The position numbers and the translations under genes are program-made. Of a DNA stretch of 64,000 bases, positions 35,444 through 47,478 are shown in pieces (the stretch's first letter is position 1; each line of letters begins with the position of its first letter). Source of the stretch: Callaeas wilsoni (lineage: Eukaryota > Chordata > Aves > Passeriformes > Callaeidae); contig VWPU01002095.1 in assembly GCA_013398955.1 (NCBI GenBank), positions 1-64,000 on the forward strand. Direction: 5' to 3'. Under the pieces are notes generated by a model. It worked only from the letters and a program-made list of their open reading frames with translations, made no database searches and was not told the DNA's origin.

Positions 35444-37908
35444 TCTTTCAGCCCACACAGTTTCCATTTTGACCTAGTAAAACTTATTTTTAACTTCTTT
35501 AGATACAAGTAGGAATGCTAAACCAGAAGTGACAGTGGTGCCTGAGCTAGAATGGAAGTAGGTTCATCCCCTGTTGATAACAGCTAGTGCTTCCCAATGC
35601 TGCTAGAGTGGGATGGGGGAAAGGAGGTCTGCCACCAGAGGTGGAAAGAGAGGATTCTGAAGATTCAGGAAAAAAATCATATTTCCAGCATTAAGATGCA
35701 GATCTTACAGATCTTGTGAAAATACAGGCTTATGGTGGGGCGTCCTGGGTTTCGTTATCTCTTCTACTTCTTCACGTTGTGACCACATCTTGTCAAGACA
35801 GAAGTAGTAAGTACATGATGGTCTGGCTTTCACCAGCTGCTAATATTTCTGACACTGAGAATGCAGGCCAGAACAAGCTGAAAAAGATGGGTATCATACA
35901 GTTACCCCCTAAGTCTTGAACTGTTCCGATCTGTAGTTGGTTGTTTAGACTTCACAGCTGGTAGAAAATTAAAGATTTTCAAGTAGCTGAGGAAAATAAT
36001 GAAGTGGTTATAGCTTATATCAACCACCACATTAAGGACTAAAAGGCGTTTAGTTAAAATTGAGGAGAGAGAAGGAATGGCAAAGGCACCTTGGATACTG
36101 AAGAGCTGTGCTGTTACTCTAAGGTAAGATGATGATGGTCATGTTTCACAAATCCCACTGTCATGGCATGCTTAGAAGTGGAGTCAGAAACAGGCACTTA
36201 CTAATCTTTTTAAAATTCCGGTTCTGAATGCACATATAGTGTATGCTTGGAGTTCATCCAGCAGTAATGAGTAGTGGTTTTAAAGAGAAGTCTTCCTAGC
36301 GTAGTCATGATTTAAGTATGATGACGTTCACTCAAATCTAGTTTAATTTTGTGCCTGGAAATAAATAATAAAGTTTTAAAACGATGAAAATATTAAAAAA
36401 TACACAGCAGGCAGCAGAATTCATGTGGCCCTGTACCAGCTTGCTGGCAGGACGCTGTGGTACGTGCAACCTGGCAGCTCGGGGTGGGTCAGCACAGCAG
36501 TCCCTTGCAAAGTGTGTTACAGTGGTGTTCTCCTCCCATCAGTAAGGTTTTGTCCAGGACAGTGCCTGCATTTGAAGAATGGCAGTGGTGCCTCAGATGA
36601 ATGCAGGCTGTACAGATTGCTCTGGCACTGGTGATGTTGCAATGGTCAAGAAATAGGTGGGGTCCTTACAGGAACTGGAATCTGAGAGCAGTTAAGTAGA
36701 GCTGGAGCCCTTGAGGTGGAGCTTGTTTGGTTATACGTGGATGTTTGCCCTTCTAATAGACTAGTTACAAAGATCTCCTTTTTCAAGTCATCATTAAGAG
36801 CGGATCTGGGATGCTTAATCCTACCTTTTTAGGCATAGGGAGAGCCTCAGGAAGGGAAATCTGGTGAAGACCAGGCCTGTACCACAGCTGCTTTGTCCTG
36901 AGATCTTCCTTTTTGAACTAGCAGGTTGTGTTTTTCCTTTTACAGCAATGTGCTCTTTTAGTCTCTTGACTAAAGAATCTCTGCTGGAAGCAGGACCATG
37001 GTAAAGGAAAGGGGAAATGCTGTGTCTAGACTAAACCACAGCTCTCCTCCTCTGACGTGGCCAGTTCTACCCAACCCAAGCCTGTAATGAAGGTAGTGGC
37101 GGGACAGTAAAAGCTGTTTTAGATGCCCACTCAGATGCAGGCAAGGAAAGGCCAATCTCCTACTTGGCCCCATGTAACCACGTTTGTCCCACAGATGAAT
37201 GGGTCCCGTGTCATTTGCCCAGGCAAGGCCAAAATACAGACTCTGATGGGGGTGAAGGGAAGGTGACTCAGTGTAAGTTTATAAACTGGGCAAGGAGCTT
37301 CAGCTGAAACATATGAATGGTAAATGGTTTTATATTTGAGTCTAATATGGGAGAAAGCATTTCCTTCCCCACCCTTCCAAAATGAAGTCGCTTCACCCAA
37401 AAATTGCTTGGTGTTGATAGTGGTTACATGTCTAACGAGGCCACAAATAGCTACTCCTTCCTATCGTAATACATAACAACAGACTCTGGTGTGGCTCTAC
37501 TTCATGTAACATAAGTGAAAAATTCATCCTCCTGCTTCCTTCCCTCCCTATTTCCCCCCTCTCTTGATTAGCAGACACCATGGCCTCTTTGTGCTGTCCT
37601 TGAACAAACTCCTGTTGGTCAGGCTACTTGAAATTCATTACATGATTGGATGAGAGCATTAATGGTTTTAATGTATCACGTCAATTCCTTGATTGGCAGT
37701 GTATCAATATATTCCTTAATCATTGCTTGAAGATTTTGGAACCAGTAAGGAGACTTACTTGCTTTCAGTGAATCAGTTTTTCTAACAAAAAGTCACAGAA
37801 TCAGAACCTAAAACTTCAAACAACAAATAGTTTCAAAATTCCTGACTTGTAAGCATGCCAGAATAGATTCCTGAAGGCCACTGGTATCTTCAGGTAAAAG
37901 GCAATATT

Positions 37909-37935
37909 GTTGTGGTGGCAACAGACCACCACAGC
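37909..37935. repeat. 10-bp hairpin with inverted RUNX cores
   Basis: GTTGTGGTGG (37909-37918) pairs with CCACCACAGC (37926-37935) across the loop CAACAGA, with one G-T pair. The inner arms TGTGGTGG/CCACCACA contain the RUNX core TGTGGT in both orientations. The same arms recur at 47458-47478. Confidence 0.7.
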
Positions 37936-39429
37936 TGACAGAAAATAATTCACCAATGAACAAATGATGACTGGATATTTTTGTGCCCTTTATGGAGAAA
38001 TGCTCTGAATCTGTGAAAACAGTGTTAATCTCTTTCAGTAGCTTTATTCATTGTGCTTTAATTGCAAGTGAAAACATGCTTTTATTCTCACATTTAAGCA
38101 AGGCATGCATCTATTTTTAGTACTACTATCAGTCTCTTTTTGTGATAAGATATGTATGTGTGTAAAAGTTCGGGCATATATTTATACATACAATATTTAA
38201 CTTTCTTTTTTTAATGAGGCAAAAACTGGAATGTATTAGGGCCAGGAGGTGGTGGGGTTTATAAGGTGTGTCTAGTTTGTATGCCAACTCCTGGAATGAG
38301 AAAGGAAATGCTTGAAGTCGTCTGGCAAACGTTTTAAAATTACTTCATTTTTTTTCTCAACCACAGAGCCTCATACTTGTGTTCTGTGTTATAATTGCCT
38401 TTTTCTTTCTCTGTTTTGTAAGAGGGAAAAAAAATGCATCTCATGCACAGGCAACTGCTTAATCATACCTTCCTGCCTTGTTATGGAAACCTGAAATGTT
38501 TTGCCTCTGGTGAAATCAGGTTTTTTTTTTTCCCCTCCTCCTTAGATTGGAGACCAAGAAAAGTAACAGGAATGGTTGGAATCTACTTTCTTCTAAAACT
38601 GAAGTTGTCCTGTTTTGGGTTTTAGTTTATTTTTTGTTAGAGTGGACTGGTGTTTTGTAGCTAAAAGTTTTGATAGGTTCAAATCTCATGTAAGTGTGGC
38701 ATGTTCTTTTGCAAGTACGTAGGAATATTTTCCAGCCTCTACTCTGCTAAAGGAAAACAACTCTTTTGGCAAAAAGAGAAAGGAAAAAACTGGCATTTAA
38801 AACAGCCAGTATTAAAATTATGAGACTTGAAAGGATGCTGTAGGAAACGCTGGAGTGTGAGAGGGAATGGGGATTCCCCTTCCCCTCCTATAAGGAAACA
38901 GTCACTGTTTATTTAATAGTAAAGGTGTTTCTCATTTCAGATAAGCAGGTTAACTTTAGAGCCCCGGTAGGAAAATCTGGCTGACTCACATGTGTTGCTT
39001 CTGTTTTGTACAATATAAACTTGTATCACCGCTATCTTATGTCTATAGTCAAATAATTGATGTCTGTAACCATCTTGCTGGAGTACAAGGTCTCCTTCCA
39101 AAGTAGCTTGTTTCCATGTTTCCTGGGAAGTATTTATCACTTGATAAATGTTTATGGTGTACTATCTGATACAGTAGAGTTATGTTGTCTTATATTGTCT
39201 TTTTCTAGCTAGATGGATAGTGCTCTGAACTTGTGCTCTTTTACTTGTGTGTGTTCAAAATACAGAAAAGTGTTTGTACTTTGCTATTTCAAAACAACAA
39301 TGCCGTAGATGTGTGAACCTTACAAAAAAAAATGTTTTGTGTTCATGGTTGTAAGGTACCCAAAAAAATTAAAATATATGCAAAGTACAGATTTCTGTGC
39401 CAAGAACTGGAAGTAACCAAGCTTCAGGT

Positions 39430-39515
39430 TTGACAGGGGTGTGTTGGTTATTTTTGTCTTGTGTTTATTGTGGTTTGCTTTGGTTTTGGGTTTGTTTTTG
39501 GGGTTGTTTGTTTTT
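39430..39515. repeat. GT-rich low-complexity stretch
   Basis: The + strand is nearly free of C and is built from TTTG, GGTTT and GTTTGTTT words. It is low complexity with no feature to assign. Confidence 0.6.
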
Positions 39516-39965
39516 AATGAAATGTTTAAAATAAAATAACTTTTATCCATTTTTCTCCATACTCTGTGGTCACCAATTTTATTAAGCTCTGAGTCAGGCT
39601 TTAAATGTTACCTGGAGCCCTGACACATCTCGCATGTGATGCTCTACTCAGAAGTACCATGTGTCTTGGAGAACAGATTCTCGATGTTTGTGCTGTTTCA
39701 TTGTGGGAAGAGAGGGTAAATAGTCTAACCTGGTTTGGGAGTAAAATACGGAAAGTGCTACAGCTTTGACAGTTTACCTTAAAACCTGTAATACTACTTG
39801 ACTGACTTTAAGTAAAAAGGGACTTATCATTTTACAGATTTGAGGGGTTTTTCGGTCAAAGTGGGCTTTGTTAGGATGACTTTTTTGTGTGGTCAAGACA
39901 CAAAACAATATCAAATGAGTGTTGATTTTGCTCTGAGCTGTTCCTCTACAAGGAATTCTCATAAG

Positions 39966-40002
39966 GATATATATGTAGATAGATAGATGGATATAGGGAT
40001 AG
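39966..40002. repeat. Short imperfect (GATA)n/(AT)n repeat
   Basis: ATATATATG is followed by AGATAGATAGATGGATATAG and then GGATAG. It is a small tetranucleotide microsatellite. Confidence 0.75.
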
Positions 40003-40382
40003 TTCTGGGTTCTGTTATTGATATCTACTTAATTTTAAATCTCCTGTACTCACATAACATGTTCTGATTAGGGAGGAATAGGAGTTGCAGGTTTGAGTGT
40101 CTGTAAAGTGGTCAAGAACACTTGGGCTTGTGGAAAGAAAGGAGAACCTTTGTTACAGATAGAGAAGTTCTGTAATGGCTTTCCTCTTGTAGGAGCTGCA
40201 TAATAGTCCTCTGCTTTAGCTAAAGCTGTAGGGAAAGGTTTTCTCTTCTACTGCAGCTCTAGAGAATAAAGTTGGGTGAGGTTCGATGATGCTATTGATA
40301 AACCCTGTAGTTGTCTGGATGCTTTGAAAATAAGGATGAAGTTTTCCTTGCAATTGGGTTAGCAGATACCAAAGCAGATTTC

Positions 40383-40398
40383 TTTTTTTTTTTTTTTT
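40383..40398. repeat. T16 homopolymer
   Basis: An uninterrupted T run. No retroelement was recognised next to it. Confidence 0.85.
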
Positions 40399-43300
40399 AA
40401 ACAATCTATGTTTTATATTATCTATATTCTCCAAAATAGGCTGTAAGATTATTCATTCAACAGTGCCTAACATGGCCATAGTAATATCAGTACTTTGTCT
40501 TACTGACACAGGAGGAATTTGGGGAAACTCATTCGTGTTAAGAGCATGAGAAGATGGAAGGGAAAGAGGATCCAAGGTAGCTATTTTTGAATGCATTTCC
40601 AGAGCTGATGTTCATAATGCAATGACCTGCAACTTGAGACAACTTGAATCTGTGACCTATGAGGCTTCTCCCATTTCATTCAGCAACATGGTTTCAGCTG
40701 CTTTAGATTTATTTCTTTTAGAAACAAAAATTCAGGGTGACTTTCACTGACATTCCTGGTTTTTAAGAGTAGTCTTCTCCCAAATTTTCTTTGCAATTGT
40801 GATCCATCTTTTGCTGGTTTCTAGCCACAAATTGGCCAGCCTCTGCCTTTTGGGGTTTTTTCCCTTTATTCTTCCCATTCTGTGAAGTGGGTCAGTTCCC
40901 TGGTGCTCCTCTGGATGCCTTTTTACTGCCTCAGCCCTTGCAGTTTTGAAGGGCCAACTCTTGTGCTGTGAGTGCATGTGTTTTAACTCTTCTCAGAAGA
41001 AGCTTCACTTGCATTATGGCTTGCAGAAAAGAACTAACAGCATAGAATAAACTTAGCTGCTTCCGTCCCTGCCAAGTGCCCACTCAGACTTTAAGGTGTC
41101 TGTTCGTACCGTGACAGTTGCCTTTGCCCATTGGGGTGGATGAGAATTTGCAACTTTGTTAGTAATACCTTGGGTACACCTGCTCTCGGGAGGAGAAATT
41201 TTCTTGTTTTCTAATTTCAGTTGACAAATGTGTCAGATTCCTTCCCACCCCACCTCACCTCATTCACTAAGGAAAAGCAAAATGCTTGCTTGCTGTCACA
41301 AAACCAACCACCACCACTTGGACTCCCTCTTCACTGGTGGGTTTGAGCCTTCCCTTCCTCCTGAACTCGTGCCCAGTTCTCATCATCTTGCGGTGTTTCA
41401 CACTGGAAACTGCCCCCTGAAAAGATGAGGTGGAAAGTGTAACCTACAGTAAAATTAAATACTGTCAAGAAGCAGGACTGGCAGTGGGTTTTTTAGATGC
41501 AGTGACTATTGTAAACCTAGTAATTAGGGTTGAGAATAATATAGATGAATTTATGAAGTTTTTTTACCTGACAGTCTTCCTGAGGATTTGCTGTCTCACT
41601 CTTTAAAGTCTGTACTGATCTACCAAATTTGATACTAGTAACTGTGAGTCAGTGAAGAATTGGTTCTTTCTGTCTTGGAGCATATAAGTATATTCTTGGT
41701 GTTTCATTGTAACTTAACCTCTGGTCACTTAAAAGTGAAGTGTTTCTGCTTTCATATTGAATATAAACACATTTAAAAGAAGATACTCATCTGCTTATGT
41801 GTTTGAGAATTGTAGTTCTGACATTACTGTTCTGTGAAGACTGTTATGTAATTGTACATTAATTTTATTTTGCTTTATGAGATATGCTTTATTCTCTCTA
41901 GCATCTCCACCTTGGTGAAAACTTAACTAGTAATATTTACATTAGACTTTTATCAAGACATGGGATCAGTAATTTCAGAAACAATCCTTTTCTTTGTCAA
42001 ACGTGTTCTTTTATGTAGAGATAAAAAAATTAATTTGGCACATATGTTTCTTTAGTAAGACCTAAGTTTCCTAATTAAATGTATTTTTTTGGCCTTGCAA
42101 GACATAGGTGCATTTAAATTTCCATCTAAAGCTGTGTCTACTATCTGCATTTAGTCTTCTGGAAGCTGCTGCTCAGTATTTTTGTTTTTAATATTCTTAG
42201 CATATACCTTCAAAGCAGTCTGATGGTTTAACTAAATTTCATCAAGATATCTAGTAGTTTAGCAGATTAGGAATTATGCCAGTGCTGGCTTCCACTTTTG
42301 ATATTCAAACAATGGCTACTGTGTGAGCTGTGGCTTTTTTTTCTTCTCTCTTTTTATTCCAGTTCCAGTGGGGAGATACGCGTTATACCATTCACAGAAT
42401 AGTTAGAATATTTAGGATTAGCAATGTGGAAGTGATTTGCAAGCCTATGTTCTCAAGTGGTTCAATACTAAACTCATTGGAAGAAAATGGTTCTCATTTT
42501 GCCTTCTTCACAGGATTGCTCAGCTTATTTCAGTGGCTTAAAAGTGCTGAAAGTTTTGCTCTGATAAAAAAGTTTTGAAGCTGGCTGTGAAGCAAGTTTA
42601 AAGGAGGGGGGGAAAAAACCAAACCAGTTCTGTGATGCTTTTGCATGGCAGCAGGCATAAAATTATACAGAGTCTCTTTCCTGGAGTTAAACAGATACTA
42701 TTAATTGCTAATGGTTAATAAATAATTATGCTAATTAGCTTTCCTCAGCATTAGTTTTTTAGGACATACCAAGCCTTACCTGAAGGAGAAGGAAGAGCAA
42801 TATGGAGAAAGAAAGTTGAATTGTGTGAGCAACTCAAATATGTGAACCTTGGTATTTTGGGGAGCCCTGAAAGAAAAATAGTGAGGAGTCCACTTCCTCT
42901 GGGGTGGAAGCTGAAGCTTCTTTATAGGATGACTTTGTGTGTTTGTATTAGCTAAATTAACGAAACAGCCTAAAATCTTGCTCAATAGACTACTCTTAAT
43001 GGCCAAGAACAGGTTTGTAAATTATATGAAATTCCCTTCAGAAGGACTTGTTTAATACCCCAGGAATAGCTGCTGCATCAGAGCATTATGCAGGCTGCAC
43101 TGGTGTGTGGCTAAGTCAATTCAATCTTTATTTTTTTCAAATATTGCATAAAGAAAGCAATTCTTGCCTAACAGATAAACCTTTTAGAACATGTGCCTAT
43201 TAAAATCATTAAATGTTGAGATTTAGTTGATGTCTATACTAACCATGCTAATTGCTATGGATGCAGACTATATTCTAAAGATGATAATGCAGATGATTGA

Positions 43301-44449
43301 AAGAACTGTGAATTTTCTTACAGGACATGTAAGGCGATACTGTACTCTGGTGATCCTAATCAGTAGTCTAAATTGAATGCTAAAAAAAGAGAAAAATAAA
43401 AAGACCTGGCATCCCTAGCTTGCAGATTTCCAGCTGCTGTTGCCAAGAGATGGTGTGCTTGGCAGCTTCTGTGTGTTAACCTTTAGTCCTATTTACAGTG
43501 AGATTAAATGCCATTATCATTATAACTTTGACTTTTCCTTGGAAATTAAAGCCCCAAATGCAGAAGTCTCTAATGATGCCATGTGAAGTCTATGGGTGGA
43601 GACCTCTTTCATCCTGCTGCTGCTTTTTGCCTTTCCAAGCCTGAAAGCTTTATGGGATTAACGTGGCTGCCGGTTTTGTGAATAGGGTGCTAGGTGCCTG
43701 CCATGGGTTGGTCAGGGCAGTACCAACTCTGATGAAACCACTCCTGCTATTGCTGCCTGTGAAAGTGAACAGAGGTCTCTACTGAAGCTTCCAGACTGGG
43801 GAACAGGTTTGAAAGTGAAATGTGGAAATTTCCTGCTTCATTTCTCTTCTAGGGAAAACAAGAAGTTTTTGAGGTGCTTCTGGTACCTTTGGGTTAAAAA
43901 GAAGTAGCTGGAAATGGATTTGATATCTGCTTGTTGCATTTTCTCAGTTAGGGTGATTATTTTGGAATTAATGATTTCAAAATAATACCGTGTTCTTCTG
44001 CACCATGAAAACTTGTTTTGAATCAAGCATTGGGGAGCTGAAGTTGGAAATGTCAGAGCTTACTTGTGATTTACCCTTGTTTTAAGGGGTCAGTGTTTGA
44101 AACCAGAGAACCCTGATGTGCAAAATTATAAGAGCTTGTAAAGAAAAGGAAGATACTAGTGACTTAGAGCCTGTCAGCCTTTGTCTGTCTTTTACAAATT
44201 ACTTGTTTCCTTTAGAATTTATATTCCTGAAGTCTTAGATTCAAAGATTTTGAGACTTGAAGAAACTTGTGTAAGCACATTCCTCTAACAAATGTCAGTG
44301 ACAGTAAGATGTGCAATTTTTGGCTCCCGCCTTTCCCCTTGTGATTTGAAGCCCTACAGAATCTTGTTGACTTTGTTTAGGGCTAGCAACAAAAACCCCC
44401 AAAGTACTCAGTGCAATTCAAATCTGATTCAATAATAACTAGAATGTGG

Positions 44450-44466
44450 TTTTTTTTTTTTTTTTT
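44450..44466. repeat. T17 homopolymer
   Basis: An uninterrupted T run. The flanks are unique AT-rich sequence. Confidence 0.85.
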
Positions 44467-47457
44467 GCTATGACATTCTCCACCAGCACTTCATTTTTAT
44501 GAAAGAAGGATTGTCCTCATTGTGGTATTTTAATTGAAAAGCCAATAGAATTACATAGGGTTTTTCTTAGTTAAAAAAATCGAACAAAACCTATGCAACA
44601 AAATCCCAAACCTGTTTACTGTGAGAGACCAGTCTCAGCCGTCAGGCTGAGTTCAGGTAGGTTGACGTGTCAGTCAGTCTTCTGTAGGAATGGAGGGAAC
44701 AAGAGGCTTCCTTTTAAATGCTGATGAGTTGTTTGCCAGGAACATCCAGAAGGAGCTGTGGGCTCCTTCTCACTGGTTTCTAACTCAAGCCGTCCGCCCA
44801 GCTTTTAATTACTGTCAGCTACAAACTGTGGAAGTTCAGCTCTTTGGAATCAATACAGTATTTGTATTTCCTCGATTGATTACCTAGTGAAAAGGTTTTG
44901 CACCAAGTTAGAGCTCCATTGCTCCTCTGGTTTTCCTGTCCTGTATTGTATCCAGAACCTTATCAAGGTTTTCAGACCTGCTTTTTGGGCAAGTTTGATT
45001 TCTTTATATGTATATACCTGCCAGCAGAAGCAACTATTTAGAAAAGATATAAGTGTAATCAGTTTACAGCAAAGTGACAGTGCGTAAGTTCTCCTGTAGA
45101 ATCTCAGTATTTCAGTTGTGGTGGAAGAGAAATGAGTTAGTCTGGCTTCTCCAACATCTGTTGTGTATTTTATATTTGCAGGTGTGAGAAGATGTCTACA
45201 AGAGAGTGGCTTAGCTGATGTCATTATTTTAAAGTTATTTTTTATTAAAGTGAGTGTTAATTTACAGCTGAACTTTGACTTGCACATTGTTTCTCTGTAA
45301 TTTCGAGCAGTGACTGAAAGATTGTTATATTGTGCCAAAACCAAAAATGTCACATCAGGTTGTAGCCAAACATTTTCTACTCTGGGGACTCATTGGTGAA
45401 GAATGGCTGTTTCTCGTGGTCTAGTGGTACCTTTTCCAGCCTGCAGTCTACCACTGGTGAAGGAAAGAAGCTTAAAAAAATTACAAACACCAAAAAACCA
45501 AAACAGATGAACACCCTGCAAACAACCACATAAATGCTCTTCAGATTAAGGAAGAGGAGCTGTCTGATTACCTGCAGGTGAATCATCATGTTGTTGAATT
45601 ATTCAATTAATCCTGAGTATAAAGATGAGAATTAAGTGAAGAACACCATGAAAGTGACTAGTTAAATTAGAATCTTGGAGAAAGTTTCCCTGCTCTCAGA
45701 GCAGAACAATGTGACCTTCATATGCATCTTTAAAATGGTAACACCTGTTTTTTAATGCAATGGATTATCTGAGAAGTGTTTTAGGGTGTCTGTGATCTGA
45801 CATTGGTTCTTAAGTCTTTCTTAGTCTCCATGGTACGTGAGATAATTTTTGTCAAGTCTATTCAAGTTTTAAAATAGACTAATGGCTTCAGGTGTCTTGA
45901 TGAAACCTTTGCAGGAAGGTACTTGCAGTCTCTGCTGCAGACCTGGTAAGCTGTGCAGTTCTCTGTGGTTCCCTCCCTGAACCTTGGTGATGGCCATGAT
46001 AACCAAGGCTGTGCACTCAGGGTGTTGATATTTTACTTCTGGGTTATTTCAGAATAACCTTTATGTCTCTATAAATAATTTGACTTACCATGGTACTGAA
46101 GGATTTGATGTTACGCTAGCATCGCATTATACTTTGAAATGCAAAGGAAATTTGATTGCTTTATGTGAAAGGATTTTTTTTGCTTGGACTATTAACCTCC
46201 TGTGACTAAATCTTAAGACTTCCTCTAATCTGAAGAATTGCATTCCCTTGGCTAGAAGAGGAAAGACACATATTAATTGTGCTGAACTGAAATGTTTCTG
46301 AGGAAGTACTTAATACTGTCCTCATGTTAGCTATTATTGCTGGTGAGCATTAAAAATAAACTTTTCTTCAGTCTGAAGTATTATATTTGTTGTTATTATA
46401 TTGTATTATACTGTGTAGTTCTTAGCTGTTTATGAGGTTTGGGAATAAAAGCCGTCTTGTATGCTTTTAAAAAAACTAAGCATAGGTCCCCTTCCTTTTG
46501 TGCAATGTATGGAAAGTAAAATTAAACTGAATAATTCATACCATAACCTTTTTACCCCCAATGATCCACTATGAAGTATTTCCCAACTCTTTCTGTGCAC
46601 ACAAAATGTGACACTCTGAAACTTGAAGAATTAGAACAATTCTAAGAATAAGACATTCCTGTTCTGTGTTTGGCATACTTGTATTTCTCTTGGTTCCTTG
46701 TACCCTTTTACTCATAACTTGCAGCCTTTTTATGTGTGATAAGCAGGGTCCTTAACAATTTTATTTTTACTGGCATAAGAAATGTAGTGCACCATAACAT
46801 GTATAACTATAGAGATATATAAATTCTAGCTGTCTTATTTTTTTAAGTATTCCAAATTCATGGGCAAGTTGCTCAAAAGAGAGTTAAAAAGAAGTTTTTT
46901 TTCTTAAGAAATAATGATGAAAATGCCTCCGGAAATGTTGCAATATTCCTGTATTGGCTTGAACTCCAGATGAAGAAAAGAAGCAGTGAGGATTGCTTTA
47001 GACAGCAAGCTTAATTTTTTTAGCCTAGTTGTTGTGTGTCTGGTGATATCGAGAGGAAATTTTATAGGGGAAAAGGCCAGAAAAAGAAGTGATGAGATGC
47101 AACGGAATGTCTTGCCAGCTGTTCCACAATGTACTTGATTTCTGACAGGGAAAGCTGAGTGTTTCTTTCTGAGCCTTTCAGCTGCTATAGTACTGTTCCC
47201 TCAGTTGGTCACCCCATTGGTCTGTCTTTGTTTCCATCTCTGTCTATAAAATATAATTATTATCACTAAAAATAATCCATTTAAATGATGAATTGATTGA
47301 AAATAGTTCTGCAAAGAAACGTCAAAGATCAGTTAACTGAATGAGCCACGGTCAGTGGATCTGATAGAGGCTGGTAAGGCTTATGTTACCTTAATAGCGT
47401 CTTCATTTTTCAGTCAAGCTTTTCTTCTGGATTTCAGCAAACCTTTTCAATTCAGAA

Positions 47458-47478
47458 TGTGGTGGTGCAGCCACCACA
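47458..47478. repeat. 8-bp hairpin with inverted RUNX cores
   Basis: TGTGGTGG (47458-47465) and CCACCACA (47471-47478) pair exactly across the loop TGCAG. The arms are identical to those at 37911-37933. Confidence 0.7.

Noticed and set aside
42362..42578. Strong acceptor followed by an open frame (QFQWGDTRYTIHRIVRIF)
   Set aside because: The T/C tract and AG are good, but no convincing donor or family match was found, and it resembles other chance frames in the intron.
44880..45353. Longest open frame in the window, 157 codons on the minus strand
   Set aside because: No domain is recognised, the composition is that of translated AT-rich DNA, no promoter or splice context is visible, and a frame of this length is not surprising in 64 kb.
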